Source: Candidatus Kuenenia stuttgartensis
GTDB lineage: Bacteria; Planctomycetota; UBA1135; UBA2386
Assembly: GCA_945861365.1 (NCBI GenBank)
Contig: CAMAUH010000167.1
Coordinates: 1-8,507 of the forward strand
DNA: 8,507 nt
Direction: 5' to 3'
Position 1 is the first letter of the stretch; every line of letters starts with the position of its first letter. The position numbers were made by a program, and so were the translations under genes. Shown here in pieces: positions 1 to 5,337 of this stretch. A model generated the notes under the pieces. The model did no database searches and was not told the DNA's origin. It saw only the letters and a program-made list of their open reading frames with translations.

Positions 1-325
1 CGACGCCGCGGCGCGCCCACAGCGGGCCGAGCACGACGAAGCTGGCGCGCATCGTGCGCACGAGGTCATAGGGCGCCGTGTAGACGGTCTTGTCCTTGGC
101 CTCGAGCTCGAGCGAGCCATCCGGGTGCCAGTGGTAGACCACACCGAGCTTGCCCAGGATGCGCAGCAGGTTCTCGACGTCCGTCAGCCGCGGCATGTTG
201 CGCAGCAGGATCGGTCCATCGACGAGCAGCGACGCTGCCAGGATCGGCAGCGCGCCATTCTTGCTGCCGGAAACACGAACGGTGCCGCGCAAACCGCGGC
301 CACCCCGGATACGGATGCGATCCAA
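1..325 (-). CDS. murA: MurA, UDP-N-acetylglucosamine 1-carboxyvinyltransferase (N-terminal part)
   Basis: This is the first 108 residues of MurA, the cytoplasmic enzyme that transfers enolpyruvate from phosphoenolpyruvate to UDP-N-acetylglucosamine, the first committed step of peptidoglycan synthesis. The frame runs off the left window edge. It starts DRIRIRGGRGLRGTVRVSGS and continues with Lys22-Asn23, matching in both motif and number the substrate-binding Lys22/Asn23 of E. coli MurA. The APYDLVRTMRAS block follows at residues 84-95, with the conserved Arg at 93. The catalytic Cys (Cys115 in E. coli) would lie just outside the window. I chose the TTG at 323-325 because it gives exactly the family N-terminus and has a GGAGG five bases upstream. 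No ATG or GTG start exists in this frame near that point. The overlapping frame beginning with ATG at 389 is a shadow and has no MurA similarity. Confidence 0.93.
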   Translation of the reverse strand, partial: MDRIRIRGGRGLRGTVRVSGSKNGALPILAASLLVDGPILLRNMPRLTDVENLLRILGKLGVVYHWHPDGSLELEAKDKTVYTAPYDLVRTMRASFVVLGPLWARRGV

Positions 326-330
326 GGAGC

Positions 331-335
331 CCTCC
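331..335 (-). promoter_or_regulatory. Ribosome-binding site supporting the murA TTG start
   Basis: On the minus strand GGAGG lies five bases before the TTG codon at 325-323, inside a G-rich run. It is one of the few clear Shine-Dalgarno motifs in this window, and it decides the non-ATG start of murA. Confidence 0.6.
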
Positions 336-421
336 CACCCAAGGGAAGTCAAAGCCCACGAACAGGGGATCGCTGCCGCGACGAATCACGCGCCGTCGCT
401 GGCGTCACCGACCTCCCATCC

Positions 422-452
422 GCCACGAAACAAACAAGGACGAGCCACGAAA
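422..452. repeat. Direct repeat GCCACGAAA, 22-base spacing
   Basis: GCCACGAAA occurs at 422-430 and again at 444-452. The 22-base start-to-start distance is close to two DNA helical turns, a spacing compatible with tandem protein binding on one face. The core CACGAAA also occurs, as GCACGAAAA on the minus strand, in the hairpin at 596-604. It lies about 100-130 bases upstream of the murA start. Function is unknown and chance is possible. Confidence 0.3.
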
Positions 453-480
453 ACCGCCTGCGCCTGCCACCCATTCCGGC

Positions 481-498
481 TGTGGACCACTTTCCACA
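481..498. promoter_or_regulatory. Inverted repeat TGTGGA-N6-TCCACA, possible operator
   Basis: Two perfect six-base arms are separated by six bases, giving an 18-base dyad typical in size of a dimeric regulator site. It lies about 155-175 bases upstream of the murA start. The right arm, TTTCCACAA, loosely resembles a DnaA box (TTATCCACA), but the match is imperfect and isolated. Confidence 0.2.
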
Positions 499-597
499 AG
501 CACGTGCAAGGTTCTGACCGGCCTGCACAAACAACCGCCGTAGCAAGGGAAGTTCTTAGCGGGACGACGCTGCGGCGCAAGCTTTCGGTCTGACATT

Positions 598-614
598 TTC
601 GTGCGGTGCACGAA
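598..614. terminator. Short hairpin just after the propeller gene
   Basis: TTCGTGC, a three-base loop GGT, then GCACGAA form a perfect seven-base stem that ends six bases beyond the stop codon of the leftward NHL gene. On the minus strand it is followed by AAATG rather than a T-run, so it is not a textbook intrinsic terminator. It may instead stabilise the 3' end or be a protein-binding dyad. Confidence 0.25.
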
Positions 615-620
615 TCTCCT

Positions 621-1487
621 TCACGGGGCGTGCGGCGGGTCGATCTCCAACTCCGCGAGGTCGAACAGCACCTGCTCGAACTGCAGCTCTGCCGAGCAAC
701 GCACGACCCGCTCTCCACCGCGGTCCAGCACATAGACACGCTGCTGCTTGTCGAGCGCCAGGCCGATCGGGTCCCGGCAGTGCTGCTGCAGGTCATTGCA
801 GTCGACCGCCAATCCGTTCCGGTCGAAAGCGAACACGCCCGGCTGGTCGCCGCGGTCGGCGAACAGCACCGTACCGCCGGCTTGCCGCGCCACCGCGATC
901 GGCCGCGCCTGCCCGGACCGGCCGCACGGCCACTCGCGCACGAACCGGCCATCGCCGGCGAACTGCTGCAGGCAGCCGCGCAGCGTGTCGGCCACCAGCA
1001 AGCCGTCGGCATCGGCCCACAGTCCTCGCGGCGCCCCGAACTTCTGCTCCGCGTCCCCGCACGACGCCAGCGAACGCAGCGCGGTGCCCTGCCGACTGAA
1101 GCGCTGCACGCCGCGGCGGCGCGGCTGCTCGCCGATCGCCACGTAGACGAGGTCGCCGCGCACCGCGACCGCGTGCGGCCGATCGAGCACGCCCTGGCGA
1201 TCGCGCGCGGCATCACCCTTGGCTGGCGGCACCTCGCCGAAATCCGCCAGATGCCGCCCGAAGGCCGTGAAGTGGCAGACGCGGTCGTTCTGCGGATCGG
1301 CGACGTAGACGTGGTACCGGTCGTCCATGGCGACCCCGGCGGCGTCCGAATAGCCTGAACTGCCGGCGGGCACCTGCCACGCCGAGACCCGCTGGCCGGC
1401 CTCCAGATCGAACAACAACACATGCCCGCGCGAGCTGCTCCACCCGACGCACAACAGATTGCCGCGCACTGCCAGACCACCGGCCAT
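621..1487 (-). CDS. NHL-repeat-like beta-propeller protein
   Basis: A 288-residue protein made almost entirely of propeller blades. Repeating units read as a hydrophobic strand, a turn, then VYVADxxxxRV and an aromatic-rich strand. Examples are AAGVAMDDRYHVYVADPQND (49-68), RPHAVAVRGDLVYVA (103-117), APRGLWADADGLLVAD (152-167), RPIAVARQAGGTVLFAD (195-211) and DPIGLALDKQQRVYVLDRGG (239-258). This fits a five- or six-bladed propeller of the NHL/SMP-30-like superfold. Such folds bind proteins, ligands or metals or carry lactonase-type activity, so the fold does not give a specific function. There is no signal peptide or membrane segment, so it is probably cytoplasmic. The ATG at 1487 is the earliest possible start, because an in-frame TAG lies 12 bases upstream. 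Blade 1 begins almost at once, which supports this start. It has no clear Shine-Dalgarno motif and is divergent from the lipoprotein gene. Confidence 0.8.
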   Translation of the reverse strand: MAGGLAVRGNLLCVGWSSSRGHVLLFDLEAGQRVSAWQVPAGSSGYSDAAGVAMDDRYHVYVADPQNDRVCHFTAFGRHLADFGEVPPAKGDAARDRQGVLDRPHAVAVRGDLVYVAIGEQPRRRGVQRFSRQGTALRSLASCGDAEQKFGAPRGLWADADGLLVADTLRGCLQQFAGDGRFVREWPCGRSGQARPIAVARQAGGTVLFADRGDQPGVFAFDRNGLAVDCNDLQQHCRDPIGLALDKQQRVYVLDRGGERVVRCSAELQFEQVLFDLAELEIDPPHAP

Positions 1488-1493
1488 CCCACG

Positions 1494-1913
1494 ATGCTAG
1501 GGAACCTGCCGTCGCCGACAACACGCCGCTGCCGCTGGCTCGGCCTGGTGCTCGCCGGCAGCAGCACCTTGGCCACCGCGGCGTGCTCGACGCTGCCGGG
1601 TTCGACCTACCCGCCGTTCGCCGACCACGACGTCACGCTGGCGTTCACGGTGCCGAGCAGCGGCCACCTGCCGCTGCCGACCACTTCGCCGACGCTGTGC
1701 CTGCACTCGCTGCAGGCGGTGCCACCGCCGGCGCGCGAGTGGTACGACGGCGACGGCCAGCGCTGGTTCGACTACGCCCCGGGCACGAAGGTCACCGTGC
1801 ACACCCGCTGCCGCGTCTATGCGACGGCTGACGGCAAGATCGCGACGCCAGGCGAACTGTTCGCCGGTGCCGAACCGCGGCCCTCCGCACACCCCGACGA
1901 CGCACCCCGATGA
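1494..1913 (+). CDS. Small putative lipoprotein
   Basis: A 139-residue protein of unknown function. It starts MLGNLPSPTTRRCRWLGLVL, giving a positively charged n-region (Arg11, Arg12, Arg14) and a short hydrophobic core. ATAAC then places Cys31 as a plausible lipidation site. The -3 residue is Thr rather than the usual Leu, so a type I cleavage site is also possible. The mature part is Pro/Thr-rich at first and then holds a globular-looking stretch, REWYDGDGQRWFDYAPGTKV (81-100). I recognise no family. Its last bases overlap the start of the GalT-like gene (ATGA, 1910-1913), so the two are probably co-translated. An in-frame ATG at 1422 would add 24 residues ahead of the signal sequence and overlap the divergent propeller gene by 66 bases. 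I prefer 1494 because it puts the charged and hydrophobic regions at a normal distance from the N-terminus. Neither start has a Shine-Dalgarno motif. Confidence 0.65.
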   Translation: MLGNLPSPTTRRCRWLGLVLAGSSTLATAACSTLPGSTYPPFADHDVTLAFTVPSSGHLPLPTTSPTLCLHSLQAVPPPAREWYDGDGQRWFDYAPGTKVTVHTRCRVYATADGKIATPGELFAGAEPRPSAHPDDAPR

Positions 1914-2818
1914 ACCAGCCCGCCGACGCCGAGCCGCGCACCGTGCTCGAACCGACGACCGGCCGGCCGATCCTGATGGCGCCAGCGCGCCAGCTGCGCC
2001 CGATGCACACCGGCGCGCAGGCGAACGACAAGCCGTGTCCGTTCTGCCCCGGCAACGAAGCGATGACGCCGCCGACGCTCGACGCCGAACCGTCGGCGGC
2101 GCCTGCGCCGTGGCGCGCGCGCGCGTTCGCCAACAAGTACCCGGCGAACGCGCACCACGAAGTGATCGCCGAAGGCAACCTCCACCGCGAACACCCGGGC
2201 GACCTCGACGTGGCGCAGTGGCGCGATTGCCTCGCACTGTGGCAGCGGCGGGTCCGTGCCTTGGAGGGCAAGCCGGGCATCGGCTGCACGTTCCTGTTCA
2301 AGAACGTCGGCGCCCTCGCCGGTGCTTCGATCGCCCACAACCACACCCAGGTGCTCGGCCTCGCGGAACTGCCGCCGCGACTGCAGCTGGAGCTGGCGAA
2401 CGCGCAACGCCTGCCGCACTGCCCGTGGTGCGCGACGATGCAGACGGCCGCCGCCGACCGACGGCTGGTGTTCGCGAGCGAACACCACGCCGTGCTCGCG
2501 CCCGAACCGCCGAAGCTGCCGCACGAGACGTGGTTGTTGCCCAAACGCTGCGACGACGACTTCCTGACCACCGACCTCGACTCCCTGGCGGCGGCCATGC
2601 ATGCCCTGTTCGTGGCGGTCGCGCGGGGCTTGGGTCGGCCGGCGTTCAACCTGTGGCTGCACCGCGTGCGCGGCGAACGCTTCCACTGGCACTTCGAACT
2701 GCAGCCGCGCACCGGCCAGATGGCCGGGCTCGAACTCGGCGGCGACATGTACATCAACTCGATGCCGGCCGCGGTCTCCGTCGCGAAGTTGCGCGCGGGC
2801 CTCGACCTCGCGCCCTGA
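1910..2818 (+). CDS. GalT-like HIT-superfamily nucleotidyltransferase
   Basis: A 302-residue protein resembling galactose-1-phosphate uridylyltransferase, which moves a nucleotide through a covalent histidine-nucleotide intermediate. Visible features in order are: CPFCPGNE with Cys43 and Cys46 (metal-type CxxC); FANKYPA (73-79); the active-site segment SIAHNHTQ, giving an HxHxQ motif at His143, His145 and Gln147 (GalT has HPHGQ); a second CxxC, CPWC, at 171-174; ETWLLPKR (206-213), as in the GalT block ETLLLPKR; and FHWHFELQPR (258-267), like the second histidine cluster of GalT. Substrate cannot be read from the sequence. Sugar-1-phosphate uridylyl- or adenylyltransfer, or ADP-glucose phosphorylase-type activity, all fit. 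At about 300 residues it is somewhat shorter than GalT (about 350). It overlaps the upstream lipoprotein gene by four bases. No Leloir pathway neighbours are visible, so galT is not assigned. Confidence 0.83.
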   Translation: MNQPADAEPRTVLEPTTGRPILMAPARQLRPMHTGAQANDKPCPFCPGNEAMTPPTLDAEPSAAPAPWRARAFANKYPANAHHEVIAEGNLHREHPGDLDVAQWRDCLALWQRRVRALEGKPGIGCTFLFKNVGALAGASIAHNHTQVLGLAELPPRLQLELANAQRLPHCPWCATMQTAAADRRLVFASEHHAVLAPEPPKLPHETWLLPKRCDDDFLTTDLDSLAAAMHALFVAVARGLGRPAFNLWLHRVRGERFHWHFELQPRTGQMAGLELGGDMYINSMPAAVSVAKLRAGLDLAP

Positions 2819-2854
2819 GTCCGCCGGGCTCCGTCACTCCGCCGCGCTCCGTCA
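2819..2854. repeat. 18-base imperfect tandem repeat between convergent genes
   Basis: Bases 2819-2836 (GTCCGCCGGGCTCCGTCA) and 2837-2854 (CTCCGCCGCGCTCCGTCA) match at 16 of 18 positions and are directly adjacent. The repeat begins at the base after the GalT-like stop, and its right copy contains the stop codon of the leftward VOC gene. The left copy holds the same TCA. It looks like a local slippage duplication and fills the whole space between the two genes. Confidence 0.75.
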
Positions 2855-3343
2855 GTCCGTCGCTGCCGACTCGTCCGCCGCCGGCATCGCGGCCGGCGAA
2901 TAGAACACCAGCCGATAGCCATCGTGGTCGACCAGCGCGCACTCGCGCACGCCGTAGAACTGCGTCTTCGGCGGCAACAGCAGCTTCACGCGCCGCTTCC
3001 GCATCTTCGCCGCGAAGCGATCGACGTCGGCGACCTGCAGGTAGTAGACGACGCCGACTCCGACCGTGCCCCGCGCGATCGCGCGGGCGTCCTGCTTGAC
3101 GACCTCGATCTCGTGCTGGTCGAGCCCCATCTGCTTGGCCTCCTGCAGCGACGGCAACTCGCCGAGCATGACCACCTGGCCCTCGAGCTCGCACTTAGCG
3201 TAGACCGGCTTGCCGGACTCCGGCCACTGGCCGGTCATCTTGAAGCCGAGCTTGTCGACGTAGAAGTTCGCGGCGCGGCTCGCGCTGGCGACGGTCAAGT
3301 GGATGGCGTTCGGATTCGACTGCTTGGCTTTGCGCGTGGCCAT
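2852..3343 (-). CDS. VOC-superfamily (glyoxalase/bleomycin-resistance-like) protein
   Basis: A 163-residue protein with two betaalphabetabetabeta modules. Module 1 includes AIHLTVASASRAANFYVDKL (13-32), the typical entry strand plus the FYxDKLGF helix, then VVMLGE (57-62). Module 2 includes VGVVYYLQVADVDRFAAKM (96-114) and ends ECALVDHDGYRLVFYSP (134-150), the common VOC closing motif. His15 and Glu62 sit where module 1 metal ligands usually lie. In module 2 the usual His is in a VVYYL context, and the usual final Glu is replaced in GYRLVF. The metal-dependent chemistry of glyoxalase I is therefore not assured, and a binding role like that of bleomycin-resistance proteins is equally possible. 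A Lys/Arg-rich N-terminus precedes the fold. The ATG at 3343 is the natural start although the frame stays open upstream; no Shine-Dalgarno is evident. It is convergent with the GalT-like gene and divergent from the symporter. Confidence 0.82.
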   Translation of the reverse strand: MATRKAKQSNPNAIHLTVASASRAANFYVDKLGFKMTGQWPESGKPVYAKCELEGQVVMLGELPSLQEAKQMGLDQHEIEVVKQDARAIARGTVGVGVVYYLQVADVDRFAAKMRKRRVKLLLPPKTQFYGVRECALVDHDGYRLVFYSPAAMPAADESAATD

Positions 3344-3520
3344 GGCGTGGCGCGGGATCAGAACGTGACGGCCCGCCCGGCGCGAGCACGAAGTCGCGCG
3401 CGGCAAGCGCACGCACCTTTCTGTTCGCACTCGGTTGCATCGTGAAGGAACGCGCAGGACAGTCCGCCGCGCTCTCTCGTTCGCCTCCGTACGCACTCGT
3501 CTGCACTCGTTCGCTCGCGC
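3344..3520. other. Divergent intergenic region, symporter and VOC promoters
   Basis: These 177 bases separate two divergent genes and must carry both control regions. No convincing sigma-70 promoter or Shine-Dalgarno is visible. The part nearest the symporter has short direct repeats: GCACTCGT at 3493-3500 and 3503-3510 (one helical turn apart), and CTCGTTCGC at 3476-3484 and 3506-3514. A near copy, GCACTCGG, is at 3427-3434. Confidence 0.5.
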
Positions 3521-5149
3521 ATGTCGAACCAACCAACGCAACAGTGGGGCTCGCGCCTCGGTGTCATCCTCGCGGTCGCCGGCTCGGCAGTGGGCCTCGG
3601 CAACTTCCTGCGCTTCCCGGGCAACGCGGCCGAGAACGGCGGCGGCGCCTTCATGATCCCGTACTTCCTGGCGCTGGTGTTCCTCGGCATCCCGGTCGGC
3701 TGGGCCGAATGGGCGATGGGCCGCTACGGCGGGCGCAAGGGCTTCCACAGCGCGCCCGGCATCATGGGCATCTGGTGCAAGGGCGCTTGGGGCCGCTACG
3801 CCGGCGTGCTCGGCGTGCTGATCCCGCTCGGCGTCTACTTCTACTACGTGCTGATCGAGAGCTGGTGCCTCTACTACTTCTGGAAGTACTGCACTGGCGG
3901 CATCGGGCTCGATGCCGCGACCGACGTGCAAACCGTGCAGGTGCCGAAGACGCACGGCTTCTTCGGTGATGTCGTCGGGGCGGCCGAACATGGCGCGCTG
4001 TTCACCAATGGCCTGCACCCGGTGCTGGTCGCGTTCGTGATCACCGTCGTCTGCAACGTGTGGTTCGTCTACCGCGGCCTGTCGAAAGGCATCGAGACGG
4101 TCTGCAAGTACGCGATGCCGGTGATGGCGCTGCTCGGCATCGTCATCCTGGTCCGGGTGCTGACGCTGGGCGCCCCTGCCGGCACCACTGGCCAGACCGT
4201 CAATGACGGCCTCGGGTATCTGTGGAACCCGAACTTCGACAAGTTGTGGGACTTCAAGACCTGGGTCGCGGCGACGGGGCAGATCTTCTTCAGCCTGTCG
4301 GTCGGTTTTGGCGTCATCATCAACTACGCCAGCTACATGAAGAAGAAGGACGACGTCGTGCTGTCGGGGCTCACCGCCTCGGCGACCAACGAGTTCTTCG
4401 AAGTGGTGCTCGGCGGCTTGATCACCGTGACCGCCTCCGTGGTGTTCGTCGGCGTGCTGCTGACCTCGCAAGCGACCGGCGGCTCGATGTCGCTGGGCTT
4501 CAAGACGCTGCCGATGGTGTTCGCGCAGATGCCGGGCGGCAACCTGTTCGGCGCCGCGTTCTTCTTGATCCTGTTCCTGGCCGCGATCACCAGTTCGCTG
4601 TCGATGCTGCAGCCGACCAAGGCGTTCTTCGAAGAAGCGCTCGGCATCGACAAGGTCAAGTCGACGACGCTGGTGACGGTGTGGGGCCTCCTCGGCAACG
4701 CCTTCGTGCTGTGGTACAGCAAAGGCCTGACGGCACTCGACACGATCGACTTCTGGGTCGGCTCGTTCTTCATCATGGTCGTCGCGACCGTGCAGATCAT
4801 CGCGTTCGGCTGGATCTTCGGCCTCGAACGCGGCATCCAGGAAGCGCACGAGGGCGCGCAGCTGCGCATCCCCAAGCTCTTCCAGTTCATCATCAAGTAC
4901 GTGTCGCCGGTCTACCTGATCGTCGTCATCGTCGGCTTCTGCATCACCAACCTCCCGGACTCGGTGAAGGCCGACGGCTCGATCGCGAGCGGCTATTGGA
5001 GCAAGGTGCTGAACGACGCCGACACGCAGCGCACCTGGTGGTTCCTGCTGGTGACGATCCTCGGCCTCGTCGCGATCACGTTCGTCGGCGCCAGACGCTG
5101 GCGCGCCCAAGGCCTCGACCTCGACGGCCAACTCCCCGCCAAGGACTGA
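3521..5149 (+). CDS. LeuT-type sodium:amino-acid symporter (NSS/SNF family)
   Basis: A 542-residue inner-membrane transporter that should couple sodium entry to uptake of a neutral amino acid. It follows Aquifex LeuT closely in TM1: Trp9, Arg12, then GSAVGLGNFLRFP at 21-33, which contains the Na1 residues Ala23 and Asn28 and the Na2 residues Gly21 and Val24. Tyr109 in YYVLIESW matches the substrate-site Tyr108. GQIFFSLSVGFG (253-264) is TM6, with Ser258 where LeuT has the Na1 ligand Thr254. Asn290 and Glu294 in TNEFFEVVLGG match LeuT Asn286 and Glu290, and the acidic residue predicts chloride independence. Ala354, Thr357 and Ser358 complete the Na2 site. Length is near LeuT's (about 515), with a C-terminal extra segment ending in a cytoplasmic Arg-rich tail. 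The ATG at 3521 puts Trp9 in register with LeuT Trp8. A small membrane-protein gene follows 13 bases downstream. The transported amino acid is not determined. Confidence 0.95.
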   Translation: MSNQPTQQWGSRLGVILAVAGSAVGLGNFLRFPGNAAENGGGAFMIPYFLALVFLGIPVGWAEWAMGRYGGRKGFHSAPGIMGIWCKGAWGRYAGVLGVLIPLGVYFYYVLIESWCLYYFWKYCTGGIGLDAATDVQTVQVPKTHGFFGDVVGAAEHGALFTNGLHPVLVAFVITVVCNVWFVYRGLSKGIETVCKYAMPVMALLGIVILVRVLTLGAPAGTTGQTVNDGLGYLWNPNFDKLWDFKTWVAATGQIFFSLSVGFGVIINYASYMKKKDDVVLSGLTASATNEFFEVVLGGLITVTASVVFVGVLLTSQATGGSMSLGFKTLPMVFAQMPGGNLFGAAFFLILFLAAITSSLSMLQPTKAFFEEALGIDKVKSTTLVTVWGLLGNAFVLWYSKGLTALDTIDFWVGSFFIMVVATVQIIAFGWIFGLERGIQEAHEGAQLRIPKLFQFIIKYVSPVYLIVVIVGFCITNLPDSVKADGSIASGYWSKVLNDADTQRTWWFLLVTILGLVAITFVGARRWRAQGLDLDGQLPAKD

Positions 5150-5151
5150 AC

Positions 5152-5155
5152 GGAG
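5152..5155 (+). promoter_or_regulatory. Strong ribosome-binding site of the small membrane protein
   Basis: GGAG lies seven bases before the ATG at 5163, between the symporter stop and the small gene. Few genes here have any Shine-Dalgarno, so this motif is good evidence that the 47-codon frame is translated. Confidence 0.7.
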
Positions 5156-5162
5156 AACCAAA

Positions 5163-5306
5163 ATGCTCGCCACCCTCAATGCGCTCGGCTGGACGTTCAT
5201 GCTGCTGTCGATCAGCTGCGTGTCGGCACTGACGTTCTGGTGCTTCAAGAAGGTGCTGTTCCCGGCGCACGACGAGCCGAACCTGCCGCCCGGCCTCGGA
5301 CCGTGA
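5163..5306 (+). CDS. 47-residue single-span membrane protein, likely symporter accessory subunit
   Basis: A short frame, MLATLNALGWTFMLLSISCV then SALTFWCFKKVLFPAHDEPN and LPPGLGP. It has one hydrophobic segment at about residues 6-27, a Lys-Lys pair at 29-30 directly after it, and a short Pro-rich, acidic tail. The charge placement predicts the C-terminus in the cytoplasm. It starts 13 bases after the symporter stop with a GGAG site, so it is almost certainly in the same operon. Bacterial NSS transporters often have tiny single-span partners; in Corynebacterium the MetS subunit is needed by MetP for methionine/alanine uptake. This protein looks analogous by position, size and topology, but I do not see clear MetS sequence identity. 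A role in assembly, stability or activity of the symporter is inferred. Confidence 0.8.
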   Translation: MLATLNALGWTFMLLSISCVSALTFWCFKKVLFPAHDEPNLPPGLGP

Positions 5307-5318
5307 GTCGCTGACGCG

Positions 5319-5337
5319 GCGCGCTCAGGAAGCGCGC
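5319..5337. terminator. GC hairpin between the convergent small-protein and sigma genes
   Basis: GCGCGCT, loop CAGGA, AGCGCGC form a perfect seven-base, mostly GC stem. It begins 12 bases after the small-protein stop and overlaps the final codons of the leftward sigma gene, whose stop is at 5325-5327. It could end transcription from both sides, but no T-run follows on either strand. Confidence 0.35.

Larger units (their letters stand above)
326..620. other. Intergenic region between murA and the propeller gene
   Basis: About 295 bases without a convincing gene. Counted 60-base blocks at 421-480, 481-540 and 541-600 have about 63, 58 and 55% G+C, lower than sampled coding blocks, as expected for a control region. 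It should hold the leftward murA promoter and the end of the propeller transcript. I could not find a convincing -35/-10 pair. It contains an inverted repeat at 598-614, a TGTGGA/TCCACA inverted repeat at 481-498 and a direct repeat GCCACGAAA at 422-430 and 444-452. A 68-codon leftward frame (611 to 405) begins just after an AAGGAG motif but has mixed third-position bases and no recognisable product, so it is not called as a gene. Confidence 0.6.

Noticed and set aside
66..389. A 107-codon leftward ATG frame over the murA start
   Set aside because: The adjacent frame from the TTG at 325 encodes an unmistakable MurA N-terminus, so this one is a shadow.
490..499. Possible DnaA box in the dyad upstream of murA
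   Set aside because: The match to TTATCCACA is imperfect, no box cluster or AT-rich unwinding region is present, and no dnaA or dnaN gene is nearby.
1422..1493. Earlier ATG start for the lipoprotein gene
   Set aside because: It would put 24 extra residues before the signal sequence and overlap the divergent gene by 66 bases, with no ribosome-binding site to support it.
386..1576. A 396-codon leftward frame overlapping the propeller gene and the intergenic region
   Set aside because: It is out of frame with the propeller and is dominated by Ser, Arg, Cys and Trp with no motif. The propeller frame explains the same DNA.
2852..5248. A 798-codon leftward frame covering both the VOC gene and the whole symporter region
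   Set aside because: Only its last 163 residues form a recognisable protein. The rest is antisense to the symporter, low in complexity and rich in Arg, Asp, Glu and His, as expected for a shadow frame in GC-rich DNA. The true VOC start is the ATG at 3343.
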